A DNA stretch of 64,000 nt from the NCBI RefSeq assembly GCF_024710845.1, contig NZ_JANJTZ010000053.1:62001-126000 (forward strand), given 5' to 3'. Positions 37,810 through 48,073 of the stretch are shown piece by piece. The number at the start of each line of letters is the position of its first letter. Within the stretch, counting starts at the first letter, position 1. A program made the translations under genes and the position numbers. The notes under the pieces were generated by a model that ran no database searches, was not told the origin of the DNA, and saw nothing but the letters and a program-made list of their open reading frames with translations. The stretch is from Mesorhizobium sp. GTDB taxonomy: Bacteria; Pseudomonadota; Alphaproteobacteria; Rhizobiales; Rhizobiaceae.

Positions 37810-38629
37810 TGTCGTCAGACTGGTCCTTCGCGCCTCGCCACGGCGTGGCGAAGGAGCGGTGCCCGGCCGAGCGCATGAAGGTGAGCACATCCTGCACTGC
37901 CGGCGAATCCGCGAATGCCCGCTCCGCCTCCGACATGTTTTCGTCCATGGTGTGGGAACGGTCGAAGATGGCCTTGAAGGCGTTGCGAACCGCGTGGATC
38001 TCCGAGCGGGGCATGCCTGAGCGCTTCATGCCGATCAGGTTCAGGCCGCGAAGTGCGCCAATCGTGCCCCGCACCATTCCGTACGGTATTACGTCCTCGA
38101 ACGCCGCCGACAAGCCGCCGATAAAGGCGTGGTGGCCGATTCGGACATTCTGGTGCGCTGCGGAGAAGCCGCCGAATCCGACATAGTCGCCGACGACAAC
38201 ATGACCTGCCAGCGTCGCGAGGTTGGCCATCGTGACATTGTTGCCCACGACACAGTCGTGAGCGACGTGGGTGTAGGCGAGAAAATACCCATTGTCGCCG
38301 ACGGTCGTCTCGCCCCGGCTCGTATCGGTGCCAAGATGCATCGTGACGCCTTCGCGGATCGTGCAATTGCGCCCGATGACCAGTGTCGTCCGTCCGCCCT
38401 TGTGCTTGGTGTTCTGCGGCGGCGCACCGAGCACGGCCTGCGGATAGACCTTGCATCCGGCACCGATAGTCGTGGCGCCCATGATCGACACATGGCTCAC
38501 CAGTTCGACCTTGTCTCCCAGCGTCGCATCGGCGCCGACATGGCAGAACGGTCCGATCTTCACGCCGGCCCCGAGTGTCGCCCCCGGCTCGACGATCGCC
38601 AGAGGATGAATGACTGTATCGCCTGCCAC
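37796..38629 (-). CDS. lpxA: UDP-N-acetylglucosamine acyltransferase
   Basis: LpxA transfers 3-hydroxyacyl groups from acyl carrier protein to the 3-OH of UDP-GlcNAc, the first lipid A step. The 277-residue protein is a left-handed beta helix of hexapeptide repeats (VIHPLAIVEPGATLGAGVKIGPF). The catalytic histidine lies in YTHVAHDCVVGNNV, and the MHLGTDTSRGETTVGDNGYFLA loop is specific to LpxA. The C-terminal helices follow. It starts 5 bases after the fabZ stop. Confidence 0.97.
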   Translation of the reverse strand: MAGDTVIHPLAIVEPGATLGAGVKIGPFCHVGADATLGDKVELVSHVSIMGATTIGAGCKVYPQAVLGAPPQNTKHKGGRTTLVIGRNCTIREGVTMHLGTDTSRGETTVGDNGYFLAYTHVAHDCVVGNNVTMANLATLAGHVVVGDYVGFGGFSAAHQNVRIGHHAFIGGLSAAFEDVIPYGMVRGTIGALRGLNLIGMKRSGMPRSEIHAVRNAFKAIFDRSHTMDENMSEAERAFADSPAVQDVLTFMRSAGHRSFATPWRGAKDQSDDNGED

Positions 38630-38634
38630 TTCGC

Positions 38635-39111
38635 TCAGACTCCGGTCTCGATTACCGGGGTCGTCATTGCCGAGATAACGGCTTCCGCCACCTTGTTACC
38701 GTCCACTTTCGCCTCGCATTTGAATTTCCAGACGTTGGCGCGTTGCCGTTCCTTCACGACGCGGATCTCGAGACGGTCGCCGGGCACGACGGGCCTGCGG
38801 AACTTCGCTCCGTCGATCGTCAGGAAATAGACCAGAGAAGGCTTCGCCGAGCCGACCGAATGCAGACAGATCGCGCCGGCTGTCTGCGCCATCGCTTCGA
38901 CGATGAGCACACCCGGCATCACCGGACGCTCGGGAAAATGACCCTGGAAATGCGGCTCGTTCATGGTGACGTTCTTGATACCGGTGGCGGAACGGTCCCC
39001 GTCGATGTCGACGATCTTGTCGATGAGCAGGAATGGGTATCGATGCGGCAGCAGCCGCAGCAGCTGGCCGATGTCGAGACTCTCCAGTTGCTTCGCACCG
39101 GGTTCAGCCAT
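38635..39111 (-). CDS. fabZ: 3-hydroxyacyl-[ACP] dehydratase
   Basis: FabZ dehydrates 3-hydroxyacyl-ACP in fatty acid elongation and competes with LpxA for its substrate, which explains its place here. From [33 protein letters not shown] the protein has 158 residues with hot-dog fold. The catalytic histidine is in LPHRYPFL and the glutamate in [20 protein letters not shown]. The ORF track start 40 codons upstream lies within lpxD in another frame and was rejected. The chosen ATG overlaps lpxD by 8 bases. Confidence 0.97.
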   Translation of the reverse strand: MAEPGAKQLESLDIGQLLRLLPHRYPFLLIDKIVDIDGDRSATGIKNVTMNEPHFQGHFPERPVMPGVLIVEAMAQTAGAICLHSVGSAKPSLVYFLTIDGAKFRRPVVPGDRLEIRVVKERQRANVWKFKCEAKVDGNKVAEAVISAMTTPVIETGV

Positions 39112-40162
39112 TGCCGTCTTGCTTCCTCGACTTGTCGCGCACCATGCCGCGGAGCACCGATACCTCGCGCAGCCAACCCTTGATCGGCTGGGCAGGCGCC
39201 CCTCCCCATCTCTCGCCGGCCGGAACGTCATGCATCAGCCCGCTGCCGGCGGCAATCTGAGCGCCGCTGCCGATCGTCAGATGATCGCCGATGCCGACCC
39301 GTCCGCCCAGCATCACATAATCGCCAATGACGACGGATCCGGAGATACCGACCTGGGCCGCGATCGCACAGCTTCGCCCAATGCGCACGTTGTGTCCGAT
39401 CTGGACGAGATTGTCGATCTTGGTTCCGTCTCCGATGATCGTATCGCCGAGAGCGCCGCGGTCGATCGTCGTGTTTGCGCCGATCTCGACATTGTCCTGG
39501 ATGACGACGCGGCCGATCTGCGGCACCTTCTCAAGACCCGTCCGCCCGGAAATGAAGCCAAACCCGTCCGTTCCGATCCGCACGCCGGCGTGAATGATGA
39601 CACGGTCGCCGATCAATGCCGCCTGGATGCTCGCGCCCGGTCCGACATAGGTGTTTCTGCCGATCTGGCAGGATGGGCCGATCACTGCGTTCGGAGCAAT
39701 CACCGCGCCGGCGCCGATCGTGGCGCCCGGCCCGACGACTGCACCCGCCTCAACGACCGCACCCGCCTCCACATGAGCATCGTGTGCGATATGCGCGGCC
39801 GGCGAAATTCCGGCTGTGACCAGCCACGGTCGCGGCATCGTTGCCTCTGGAAAGAGGCTGCGCGCCACGAGGGCGAAAGCCTGCTGCGGTCGCGGCGTGA
39901 TGAGGACGGCAATGTCGGACGAAATGGATGCTGCGAGTTCAGCCGTGCAAAGCACCGCGCCGGCCCGCAGACGCGGCAGTAGTTCGGCTCCCCGCCGCCC
40001 TTCGAGAAACACTATATCGCCGGGGCCGCCCTGCTCCGCGGAGGCGATACCGGTGATCACTGTTCCAGATGTGTCGGGATTCGCCAGCGAAGCTCCGCAA
40101 AGCTCCGCCACCTGTGCCGCATCGATCCGGCGGACGGGCGAGAAAAACACCGGATCGCTCAT
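39104..40162 (-). CDS. lpxD: UDP-3-O-(3-hydroxyacyl)glucosamine N-acyltransferase
   Basis: LpxD adds the second acyl chain to the lipid A precursor. The 352-residue protein has the N-terminal uridine-binding domain ([15 protein letters not shown], then [12 protein letters not shown]) and a long left-handed beta helix of hexapeptide repeats. The helix includes [40 protein letters not shown] and QIGHNVRIG. It follows bamA by 50 bases; skp, which sits between bamA and lpxD in E. coli, is missing here. It overlaps fabZ by 8 bases. Confidence 0.97.
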   Translation of the reverse strand: MSDPVFFSPVRRIDAAQVAELCGASLANPDTSGTVITGIASAEQGGPGDIVFLEGRRGAELLPRLRAGAVLCTAELAASISSDIAVLITPRPQQAFALVARSLFPEATMPRPWLVTAGISPAAHIAHDAHVEAGAVVEAGAVVGPGATIGAGAVIAPNAVIGPSCQIGRNTYVGPGASIQAALIGDRVIIHAGVRIGTDGFGFISGRTGLEKVPQIGRVVIQDNVEIGANTTIDRGALGDTIIGDGTKIDNLVQIGHNVRIGRSCAIAAQVGISGSVVIGDYVMLGGRVGIGDHLTIGSGAQIAAGSGLMHDVPAGERWGGAPAQPIKGWLREVSVLRGMVRDKSRKQDGNG

Positions 40163-40212
40163 AAATGCCCCAGACCTCCGGGCCGAACGCCCGGAAGGGT
40201 AGTCAGGATTTC

Positions 40213-42609
40213 CTAGAACTTCGCCGACATGCCGAAATTTAGGTTCTGCACGATGTCGGTGTCCTCTTTCAGGACCGGGATCGCATAGTCGATGCGGATC
40301 GGACCGAACGGCGAAGCCCAGATCACGCCGGCGCCAACCGATGCGCGCCAGCGCATGTCGAAGGAGGCCTGATTGGCACCCGGCACCGCAGCCGCCACAC
40401 CGTTGTCAACGCCAAAAAGAGTAGCGGCATCGGCGAAGATCGCACCCTTTACACCAAGGCTTTCCGGAAGCGCCGGCATCGGAAACTGCGCTTCCGCCGT
40501 GGCATGGAAATAGGTCGTGCCTCCAAGATGATCGTAATTGTCTTCGTTTGTAGAGCCATTCGTATCGACGGGGCCAAAACCGTTATACGCAAAGCCGCGA
40601 ATCATACGATCCGTGCCTTTGAACTGGTCGAAAACCCGAAGACCATTATCGGTAAACGGCTGAATATGTCCGCCCCCGAGCGTCAGCAACCCTACAATAT
40701 CCTGCTGCTCGGACAGGGTACGGTAATAATTGCCACGTGCCGTGATCTTTGCCCATTTGGCGTCGCCACCGAGGCCCGCGACCTCGCCCGTCAACGTCGC
40801 GTAGATACCCGAATGGGGGTTCTTCATGTCGTCGATCGAATTGTACTGCAGAGTGGCACTTACCGACGACTTTATCCATTGCCCATAGGCAATAGCATCT
40901 TGGATGGGCTGGGAAATGATACATCCCGGATCCGGAATGCCATTATTGTTCGCGTCACATGACTCGGTGTAGTTATACTCTTCCGACGTCAAGTTGTACG
41001 CCAACTGCGTCGTCAGGTTCTGCGTGATCGGCAGACCGAAACGGACCGTAGCGCCGGAAGTCGCCGATTCGTAGTTCGTATACTTCTGGGTCTGCCGGTA
41101 GACATCGAATCCGGCTGCGATGCGCCGGCCCAGGAAATACGGCTCGGTGAACGACAGCGCGTAGTTGCGCGTATCCTTGCCTCCGCCCGCCGAGATGCGA
41201 ATGAACTGGCCCCGGCCGAGGAAGTTGCGCTCGCTGACCGAGCCTTCAACCGAGAATCCCGCGTTCTCGCCCGTGGTGTAGCCGCCGCCGACCGAGAACT
41301 CGCCGGTCGACTTCTCGACCAGGTCCACCACCAGAATAACCTGGTCAGGCTCCGAGCCAGGGGCCGTCGCGATGTTCACGGTCTCAAAGAAATCAAGGCG
41401 CTCCAGCCGCCGCTTCGCGCGCTGGATCAGCACCTGATTGAACGCATCGCCTTCCGAAACGTCGAACTCGCGGCGGATGACGTAATCGCGCGTGCGCTCG
41501 TTGCCGCGGATCTCGATGCGCTCGATGTAGGTGCGAGGACCCTGATCGATAGTATAGACGACCGAAATGGTCCGGGTTTCGAAGTTGCGGTCGCCGCGCG
41601 GCGTCACCTGGGCGAAGGCATAGCCTGCGCCGGCGACCCGTTCGGTCAGGCCGATGATCGTGTCCTCGACGTTCTTGGCGCTGTAGACGTCGCCGGATCG
41701 CGTCTCGATGGCAGAGTTCAGCGTCGTCGAATCGACGCCATCGATCGAGGATTCGATCGTCACATCGCCGAACGTGTAGCGCTCGCCTTCGTCGACCGTG
41801 AAGTTGACCGTGTACTCGTTCGTCGCCTCGTCGAGCTCGGCCGAGGACGACACGACCTGGAAGTCCGCATAGCCGCGATCGTAGTAGAAGCGGCGCAGCG
41901 TCTCCTCGTCCGCCCGCAGACGGTTCTCATCGTAGATGTCGTCGCGGAATACGAAAGACAGGATGTTCGAGCGCTTCGTCGAGATCACATCGGCGAGACG
42001 CCGATCGCCGAAAGCGTTGTTACCAACGAAATTGACGGCCCTGATCTTGGTGCGCCCGCCTTCGTTGACGGTGAAGACGACGTTCACGCGGTTCTCGCCG
42101 AGGTCTATGACCTGGGTCTGAACCTCCGCATCGTCGCGGCCGATGGCGCTGTATGCAGCCTTGATCGCCTCGACGTCGGCTTCCATCTGCGCCTGCGAGA
42201 AAGGCCCACGCGGCTTCAGCTGCACGGCGCGCGCCAGATCGGCGTCCTTGCGCTTCTTGTTGCCCTGGAAGAGCACCTGGTTGACGACGGGATATTCCTC
42301 GACCTGGACGACCAGGGTCCCGCCCGACTGCGTCACCCGCACGTCGGAGAACAGTCCGGTCGCGAACAGCCGCTTCACCGCCTCGTCGATATCCGCCGCC
42401 GAGAAGCTGCGTCCAGGCTGGATGCCGATGTTGCCCCGAATCGTCTCGGCATCGACGCGCTGGTTACCCTGCACGGAAATGCTGCTGACGACCGCTGCAT
42501 GCGCCGCGGAAACCGCGGCGACCTGCACGAAGAGTGAGGCTGAAAACACCATTCCAGCGGTAAGGGCTACCGCGGATGCCGCGCCCATCAGTCTTTTAGT
42601 TGCCTTCAT
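40213..42609 (-). CDS. bamA: Outer-membrane protein assembly factor BamA
   Basis: BamA is the barrel-inserting core of the BAM complex. The 798-residue protein has a signal peptide (cut near AAHA-AVV), then POTRA domains beginning [21 protein letters not shown] and continuing to about residue 400. The 16-strand barrel begins near [34 protein letters not shown] is the family [V/I]RGF loop region, and the terminal Phe of NFGMSAKF is the outer-membrane signal. It is downstream of rseP across a 197-base gap that probably adds its own promoter. Confidence 0.98.
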   Translation of the reverse strand: MKATKRLMGAASAVALTAGMVFSASLFVQVAAVSAAHAAVVSSISVQGNQRVDAETIRGNIGIQPGRSFSAADIDEAVKRLFATGLFSDVRVTQSGGTLVVQVEEYPVVNQVLFQGNKKRKDADLARAVQLKPRGPFSQAQMEADVEAIKAAYSAIGRDDAEVQTQVIDLGENRVNVVFTVNEGGRTKIRAVNFVGNNAFGDRRLADVISTKRSNILSFVFRDDIYDENRLRADEETLRRFYYDRGYADFQVVSSSAELDEATNEYTVNFTVDEGERYTFGDVTIESSIDGVDSTTLNSAIETRSGDVYSAKNVEDTIIGLTERVAGAGYAFAQVTPRGDRNFETRTISVVYTIDQGPRTYIERIEIRGNERTRDYVIRREFDVSEGDAFNQVLIQRAKRRLERLDFFETVNIATAPGSEPDQVILVVDLVEKSTGEFSVGGGYTTGENAGFSVEGSVSERNFLGRGQFIRISAGGGKDTRNYALSFTEPYFLGRRIAAGFDVYRQTQKYTNYESATSGATVRFGLPITQNLTTQLAYNLTSEEYNYTESCDANNNGIPDPGCIISQPIQDAIAYGQWIKSSVSATLQYNSIDDMKNPHSGIYATLTGEVAGLGGDAKWAKITARGNYYRTLSEQQDIVGLLTLGGGHIQPFTDNGLRVFDQFKGTDRMIRGFAYNGFGPVDTNGSTNEDNYDHLGGTTYFHATAEAQFPMPALPESLGVKGAIFADAATLFGVDNGVAAAVPGANQASFDMRWRASVGAGVIWASPFGPIRIDYAIPVLKEDTDIVQNLNFGMSAKF

Positions 42610-42806
42610 AGGGCTGTCTTACCTTGTTTTCTCGTAGTCCCCACGGCGAGAAACCGGACGTGACGGTCATACCGCCTACCGTAATAGCCGGATTTTCCCT
42701 ACACGCAAGGCTTCTGGTTAATTTGCGTTTACGAAGCCACGGACCGTGGCTTTCTCGTCACGCCAAATCCCCACCATGGTTAATAAGTGTCGAATTTTCA
42801 TTGGCT
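42610..42806. promoter_or_regulatory. Intergenic region between rseP and bamA with inverted repeat
   Basis: This 197-base gap contains AAGCCACGG-A-CCGTGGCTT, a perfect inverted repeat with one central base (42734-42752). As RNA it would fold as a 7-base stem with a 5-base loop. A TTAA-N7-TTAC element lies next to it at 42718-42732. Probably includes a bamA promoter or operator. The repeat could instead be a hairpin after rseP, though no T-run follows. Confidence 0.4.
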
Positions 42807-43946
42807 TCAGCATCCGAACAGGTCATTCCAGACGACAAAGCCCATGAACAGCAGAACGGCCAGAAGCCCGATTCTGTAGACCGCCTCCATCGCCCTCTCG
42901 GGCACGGGACGACGGGTCGCGGCCTCTATCCCGTAGAAGAGCAGATGGCCGCCGTCGAGCGGCGGAATCGGCAGCAGATTGAGGAAGCCGATGCCGACCG
43001 ACAGCAGCGCCACGAGGTTGATCAGCCACAGGAATCCGAGCTGCGCGGCCTGCCCGGACATCTTCGCGATCTTGATCGGCCCTCCGAGCTGACACTTGTC
43101 CTCGCGGCCGAATGCGAATCGCTTCAGGAATTGTCCGGTCCGGCTGATGATCGATCCGGTTTCGACAATCGCCTGGCCGACTGCCTCGACCGGTCCATAG
43201 TGCTCCACCCTGCCCTCGCCGACCTCCTGGTTGGTCGCGACACCGATCACCCCGACCTTGATCGTATTGCCGAGCGCGTCTTTCTGCTCGGTCAGTCTCG
43301 GCGCCGCGGTGAGCGTGACTTCCTTCCCGTCGCGCAGCATTACGAAGACGAGCGGATCGTCCGTTCGGCCGGACACGTAGCGCTGGACGTCGGCAAACGT
43401 TTCGACCGGACTTCCATCGACCGAGACGAAACGGTCGCCGGGCCTGAAGCCGGCCGCTTCGGCAGCACTTCCCACCACCACTTCCGCCACCACCGGCTGG
43501 ATCACCGGCTTTCCGTAAGTGCCGAAAAGAACAGCGAAAACGGCGATCGTGAGCAGGAAGTTGAAGACCGGACCGGCAACCACGGTCAGCGCCCGCTTCC
43601 ACACCGGCTGGGTGTGGAAGGCAACCTTCTTCTCCGCCTCGGTGAGTGATTCTATCTCTTCGGGGTCCGGAGTGGAGGTCGCATTCATGTCGCCGGTAAA
43701 CTTGACATAGCCGCCGAGAGGAATGGCAGACAGCTTCCACCGCGTGCCGTGACGATCGTTGAAGCCGAAAAGTTCGGGGCCGAAGCCGACCGAGAATGCC
43801 TTGACGCCGATGCCGCACCAGCGGCCGACGAGATAGTGCCCCATCTCGTGAACGAAGACGACGACGGTGAGCACGAACAGAAACGGCACGATCGTACCGA
43901 GGATCAGCCCGTTCGTGCCTACGATCGAATTCAGAATGTCACCCAA
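42807..43946 (-). CDS. rseP: Site-2 intramembrane metalloprotease RseP
   Basis: RseP cleaves membrane-bound anti-sigma factors and remnant signal peptides. The 379-residue protein has the zinc motif HEMGH in VVVFVHEMGHYLVGRWCG in the first helix. The PDZ part contains FRPGDRFVSVDGSPVETFADVQ, and the third catalytic ligand region is LNLLPIPPLDGGHLLFYG. About four membrane helices are seen. One PDZ is clear and a second is not obvious. It follows cdsA by 87 bases. dxr, often placed here in other bacteria, is not present. Confidence 0.95.
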   Translation of the reverse strand: MGDILNSIVGTNGLILGTIVPFLFVLTVVVFVHEMGHYLVGRWCGIGVKAFSVGFGPELFGFNDRHGTRWKLSAIPLGGYVKFTGDMNATSTPDPEEIESLTEAEKKVAFHTQPVWKRALTVVAGPVFNFLLTIAVFAVLFGTYGKPVIQPVVAEVVVGSAAEAAGFRPGDRFVSVDGSPVETFADVQRYVSGRTDDPLVFVMLRDGKEVTLTAAPRLTEQKDALGNTIKVGVIGVATNQEVGEGRVEHYGPVEAVGQAIVETGSIISRTGQFLKRFAFGREDKCQLGGPIKIAKMSGQAAQLGFLWLINLVALLSVGIGFLNLLPIPPLDGGHLLFYGIEAATRRPVPERAMEAVYRIGLLAVLLFMGFVVWNDLFGC

Positions 43947-44033
43947 ATGGAATGTCCCGAAATGTGCGGCGGGCCGCGAAGGTGTGAGGTTGCGACGCCA
44001 AACCGGGCGAATCCGTGACCTCTTCGGTGCCGC

Positions 44034-44849
44034 TCAGATGGGAAACAGCCCCGACACCGGAGCAGCCGGACCGGCGAGAAACCAGCCCGCGAGATACAGT
44101 GCCACCGCCGCCGCGACAAGCCCGTCGACCCGGTCCATCACGCCACCGTGTCCGGGAATGAGCTGGCTCGAATCCTTTGCGCCGAACCGCCGCTTGAAGC
44201 CGGATTCGAAGAGATCCCCCGCCTGCGAGACGACAGACAGAGGCAAGGCAAGAAGCCCCATGAGCACCGGCGAGGGGTGCCCGGCAGAATAGGCGACAAT
44301 CCAGCCGGCAACCAGTGCGGCGACCGCGCCGCCCACTGCTCCGCTCCAGGTCTTGCCTGGAGATATCGACGGCGCGAGTTTTGGTCCGCCGACTGCACGG
44401 CCGACGAAAAAGGCGAAGATATCCGTGCCCCAGACGACCGCGAAAAGGTAGAGAATCGCCAGCAGTCCCGAAGTGTCGCCGCCACGCAGGAACGCCAAAG
44501 CAACGGCTGGAAGCACGGCATAGGCCATACCGATCGCCGCTAGGGTGCCAAGCTCGCGAACTTGCCCGATCGCAAGCAGCAGGAGCGTCGGCACGATCGC
44601 GAGAATCAGCATCGGATAGCCGTTCAGCCCTGCGGCAAGCGCCACCAGCATGACCGCCACGACAATCCACGCAGCGAGCCAGAGCGGCCAATCGCGCTTG
44701 AGATTCGACACGGTCGTCCATTCGTAGAAGACGAGCGCCCCGATCGCGGCGGCGAGCAGCCGGAACGGCAGGCCCCCTGTCCAGGTGAGCGCGAGCACGA
44801 TGACGGCGAGAACGACGCCCGAAACGATTCTGAGCTGGAGGTTGCTCAC
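44034..44849 (-). CDS. cdsA: Phosphatidate cytidylyltransferase
   Basis: CdsA makes CDP-diacylglycerol, the branch point for all membrane phospholipids. The 271-residue polytopic membrane protein ends with [21 protein letters not shown] and [33 protein letters not shown], the family signature with metal-binding aspartates. Its ATG overlaps the uppS stop in an ATGA junction. The pairing with uppS couples phospholipid and undecaprenyl precursor supply. Confidence 0.97.
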   Translation of the reverse strand: MSNLQLRIVSGVVLAVIVLALTWTGGLPFRLLAAAIGALVFYEWTTVSNLKRDWPLWLAAWIVVAVMLVALAAGLNGYPMLILAIVPTLLLLAIGQVRELGTLAAIGMAYAVLPAVALAFLRGGDTSGLLAILYLFAVVWGTDIFAFFVGRAVGGPKLAPSISPGKTWSGAVGGAVAALVAGWIVAYSAGHPSPVLMGLLALPLSVVSQAGDLFESGFKRRFGAKDSSQLIPGHGGVMDRVDGLVAAAVALYLAGWFLAGPAAPVSGLFPI

Positions 44850-45568
44850 GACGCTACGCCCGCGGCGGGCACGCCGCCGAAGCGGCGCTCGCGCGCCGCG
44901 AAGGTCTGGATCGCCTCGACGAGATGGGCCTTGCCGAAATCCGGCCAGTAGCAGGAAAGAAAGACGAGTTCGGCATAGGCCGCCTGCCAGAGCAGGAAAT
45001 TCGACAGGCGGATCTCGCCGCCGGTGCGGATGATCAAGTCAGGATCGGGGATGTCGGCGGTATCGAGGAAGGCGCCGAAGCTCTCGGGCGTGACGTCGCG
45101 GGGGTCGAGTTGTCCCGCGACGGCGGCCTCGGCGATCCTGGTCGCAGCCCTCGCGATCTCGTCGCGCGAGCCGTAGTTGAAGGCGATGACGAGGTTCAGC
45201 GCGCTGTTGTCCCGCGTCAGAAGCTCTGCCTCGTCCAGCAGCGCGGCGATATCGGGCTGCAGGCTTTGGCGCTCGCCGATGACGCGCACCTTCACGCCGT
45301 TCTGGTGCAGTTCCGCCAGATCGCGCCTGATGAACAGCTTCAGCAGGCCCATCAAATCCGAAACTTCGGATTTTGGGCGCGACCAGTTTTCCGAGGAAAA
45401 GGCATACACCGTGATCCAGCGGATCCCGAGATCGTCGGCGTTCCGGACGGTCTGGCGAAGAGCCTCGACACCCGCGCGATGCCCGGCCGCGCGAGGCAGG
45501 CCCCTCGCCTTCGCCCAGCGGCCATTGCCGTCCATGATGATCGCGATGTGCTCAGGCTTCAATTTCAA
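44846..45568 (-). CDS. uppS: Undecaprenyl diphosphate synthase
   Basis: UppS adds eight cis isoprene units to farnesyl diphosphate to make the C55 carrier for wall and O-antigen synthesis. The 240-residue protein begins with [35 protein letters not shown], containing the catalytic Asp and the diphosphate loop. [17 protein letters not shown] and the C-terminal [24 protein letters not shown] complete the active site. It lies 52 bases after frr and overlaps cdsA by 4 bases. Confidence 0.97.
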   Translation of the reverse strand: MKLKPEHIAIIMDGNGRWAKARGLPRAAGHRAGVEALRQTVRNADDLGIRWITVYAFSSENWSRPKSEVSDLMGLLKLFIRRDLAELHQNGVKVRVIGERQSLQPDIAALLDEAELLTRDNSALNLVIAFNYGSRDEIARAATRIAEAAVAGQLDPRDVTPESFGAFLDTADIPDPDLIIRTGGEIRLSNFLLWQAAYAELVFLSCYWPDFGKAHLVEAIQTFAARERRFGGVPAAGVAS

Positions 45569-45620
45569 TCGAGCACTCCGGGGTAGACGGCATTTGCGCC
45601 GCCGACATTGCCGATGATCG

Positions 45621-46181
45621 TCAGACCTGCATGATCTCGGCTTCCTTCTCGGTGAGAAGGCTGTCGATCATAGAGATCGTGTCGTCCGTCATCTTCTGGA
45701 CCCTGTCCGAGCCGACGCGCATGTCGTCCTGGCTGATGACGTGGTCCTTTTCCGACTTCTTCAGGGCGTCGATGCCGTCGCGCCGCACGTGCCGCGCCGC
45801 GACGCGGGCCGATTCGGCGTACTGGTGCGCGATCTTGACCAGTTCCTTGCGCCGCTGCTCGTTCAGTTCCGGCAAGGGGATGCGCAGCGTCGTGCCGTCC
45901 ATGATCGGATTGAAGCCGAGATTCGCCTCCCTGATCGCGCGGTCGACCGCGCCGACGAGCGAGCGGTCCCAGACGCTGACGCTGATCATGCGCGGTTCCG
46001 GCACGCTGACCGACGCCACCTGATTGATAGGAGTCGGCGCACCATAGGCCTGCACGACAATCGGGTCGAGCAGATTGGACGAAGCACGACCGGTGCGCAG
46101 CGAAGCGAGGTCGTGCTTGTACGCGCTGATCGCGCCGTCCATGCGGCGCTGGAGATCCTTGAAATCCACTCCGTCAGCCAT
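45621..46181 (-). CDS. frr: Ribosome recycling factor
   Basis: RRF splits post-termination ribosomes together with EF-G. The 186-residue protein has [35 protein letters not shown] at the N-terminal helix. [40 protein letters not shown] is the conserved three-helix bundle region. The length is normal. It is 41 bases downstream of pyrH, in the usual rpsB-tsf-pyrH-frr order. Confidence 0.98.
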   Translation of the reverse strand: MADGVDFKDLQRRMDGAISAYKHDLASLRTGRASSNLLDPIVVQAYGAPTPINQVASVSVPEPRMISVSVWDRSLVGAVDRAIREANLGFNPIMDGTTLRIPLPELNEQRRKELVKIAHQYAESARVAARHVRRDGIDALKKSEKDHVISQDDMRVGSDRVQKMTDDTISMIDSLLTEKEAEIMQV

Positions 46182-46222
46182 GTGTTTCTCCCGGTCTCTT
46201 GGTGGTTGCGCCCTGTCTGGCG

Positions 46223-46945
46223 TCAGGCGTCCGCGACGATCGTGCAGTGGCCTTCACCACGCAGAATTGCGCCGAACCCACCTTTTTCGTGAATCGAGTA
46301 GACGATTATCGGAATGTTGTTCTCGCGCGCAAGCGCAATCGCCGCGGTATCCATGACCTGCAAGCCCTGGCTTAACACTTCACGATGGGTGATGCGTTCA
46401 TACCGAACGGCGTTCGGGTCCTTCTTCGGGTCCGCCGAATAGATTCCGTCGACCTGGGTGCCCTTGAACAGCGCGTCGGCCCCGATTTCCGCCGAGCGCA
46501 AGGCAGCGGCGGAATCGGTGGTGAAGAACGGATTGCCTGTGCCGCCGGCGAAGATAACGACCTTGCCGGAGTTCATGTAGGCGGTCGCCTGGCGCTGGGA
46601 AAAGCTCTCGCACAGTTCCGGCATCGCGATCGCCGACAACACCACCGTATCGACGCCGAGCTTGACCAGCGAGGTCCGCATCGCGAGGGAATTGATCACG
46701 GTCGCCAGCATGCCCATGTGGTCGCCGGTGACGCGGTCGCCGCCTTTCGACGCCACAGCAAGGCCGCGGAAGATGTTGCCGCCGCCGATGACGAGGCCGA
46801 CTTCCACGCCCATTTCCCGGGCTTCAGCGATGTCGGAAGCGATCCGGTCGGCGACAGAGACGTCGATGCCGAAATGCTGGTCGCCCATCAGCGCCTCTCC
46901 CGATGCCTTGAGAAGAACGCGGCGATAGAGAGGCTTAGCCGACAT
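46223..46945 (-). CDS. pyrH: UMP kinase
   Basis: PyrH phosphorylates UMP to UDP and is a hexameric amino acid kinase fold enzyme unrelated to eukaryotic UMP kinases. The 240-residue sequence shows [13 protein letters not shown], the [12 protein letters not shown] loop and [62 protein letters not shown] follows, all family motifs. A hairpin separates it from tsf (46999-47024), so it may have its own promoter or be reached by read-through. Confidence 0.98.
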   Translation of the reverse strand: MSAKPLYRRVLLKASGEALMGDQHFGIDVSVADRIASDIAEAREMGVEVGLVIGGGNIFRGLAVASKGGDRVTGDHMGMLATVINSLAMRTSLVKLGVDTVVLSAIAMPELCESFSQRQATAYMNSGKVVIFAGGTGNPFFTTDSAAALRSAEIGADALFKGTQVDGIYSADPKKDPNAVRYERITHREVLSQGLQVMDTAAIALARENNIPIIVYSIHEKGGFGAILRGEGHCTIVADA

Positions 46946-46998
46946 CGAATGCTTTCTCTTGAATACAGGCGCTCGGAAACGGTGCTGCGATACACGAA

Positions 46999-47024
46999 GG
47001 GCGCCGCGATGTCACGCGGCGCCC
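46999..47024 (-). terminator. GC-rich hairpin between tsf and pyrH
   Basis: GGGCGCCGCG and CGCGGCGCCC pair perfectly over 10 bases with a 6-base loop. It lies 30 bases after the tsf stop. On the minus strand only TTCGTGT follows, so it may be a partial terminator or an mRNA 3'-end stabiliser. Confidence 0.55.
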
Positions 47025-47053
47025 CTCTTTATCCAGGCAATGCCGTGGAGGAG

Positions 47054-47974
47054 TTACTTCTTGATCGTCGCAGCGACTTCGGCCGCGAAATCGGTCTCTT
47101 CCTTCTCGATGCCCTCGCCGACGGCGTAGCGTACGAAGCCGGTGATCTTCGCCGCAGCGCCGATTTCCTTCTCGGATTCCTTCAGCGCCTTCTCGACCGT
47201 CAGGTCCGGGTTCATCACGAAGGCCTGCTTCAGAAGCACGACTTCCTCGTAGAACTTGCGCAGGCGACCTTCGACCATCTTCTCGATGATGTTCTCGGGC
47301 TTGCCCGACGCGCGCGCCTGATCGGAGAAGATCGCCTTCTCGCGTTCCACGGCAGCCGGATCGAGCGCGTCGATGTCGAGCGACATGGGGTTGGTCGCAG
47401 CGACATGCATTGCGACCTGGCGCGCAAACGCCCTGGCGGCCTCCGCCTTGCCTTCGGTCTCGATCGCAACGAGCACGCCGATTCTGCCGAGGCCGTCGGC
47501 AACCGCGTTGTGGACATAGGTCGCGACCACGCCCTTGGACACAGACAGCTTCGTCGAGCGGCGGAAGTTCAAATTCTCGCCGATCGTGCCGACGGCGTCC
47601 TTGATCGTCTCCGTCACGGTCTTGTCCGATCCGGGATAGCGGGCGGCGGCAACCTTCTCCGTCTCGCCGAATGCAAGCGCCACCTTGGCGACGTTGCTGA
47701 CGATGTCCTGGAACTGGTCGTTGCGGGCGACGAAGTCGGTTTCCGAGTTGACCTCGACAACCGCAGCCTCATGGACGCCCGCGTCGACGCCGATCAGGCC
47801 TTCGGCGGCCGTGCGGCTCGCCTTCTTGTCCGCCTTCGCGATACCCTTCTTGCGCAGCCAGTCGACCGCCGCCTCCATATCGCCGCCAGTCTCAGTCAGC
47901 GCCGCCTTGCAGTCCATCATTCCCGCGCCGCTCAGTTCGCGCAGTTCCTTGACCTGTGCCGCCGTAATGCTCAT
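47054..47974 (-). CDS. tsf: Elongation factor Ts
   Basis: EF-Ts recharges EF-Tu with GTP. The 306-residue protein starts [44 protein letters not shown], a UBA-like domain with the classic [13 protein letters not shown] signature. [15 protein letters not shown] follows, then the core and coiled-coil regions. It lies 99 bases downstream of rpsB, with a UUCG hairpin in between. Confidence 0.98.
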   Translation of the reverse strand: MSITAAQVKELRELSGAGMMDCKAALTETGGDMEAAVDWLRKKGIAKADKKASRTAAEGLIGVDAGVHEAAVVEVNSETDFVARNDQFQDIVSNVAKVALAFGETEKVAAARYPGSDKTVTETIKDAVGTIGENLNFRRSTKLSVSKGVVATYVHNAVADGLGRIGVLVAIETEGKAEAARAFARQVAMHVAATNPMSLDIDALDPAAVEREKAIFSDQARASGKPENIIEKMVEGRLRKFYEEVVLLKQAFVMNPDLTVEKALKESEKEIGAAAKITGFVRYAVGEGIEKEETDFAAEVAATIKK

Positions 47975-48035
47975 CTCAGCCTCTTCATCTCAAAAAATGA
48001 CGGCGCGCGATTGGCATCGTGCGCCTGGAATGGGT

Positions 48036-48057
48036 GGGCGCGGCCGAAGCCGCGCCC
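48036..48057 (-). promoter_or_regulatory. UUCG-capped hairpin between rpsB and tsf
   Basis: On the minus strand GGGCGCGGC-TTCG-GCCGCGCCC is a perfect 9-base stem closed by the very stable C(UUCG)G tetraloop, 17 bases after the rpsB stop. No T-run follows (ACCCATT), so it is more likely a partial terminator or RNase barrier that sets the rpsB to tsf ratio. Confidence 0.6.
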
Positions 48058-48073
48058 GTCATATGGGATCGGC

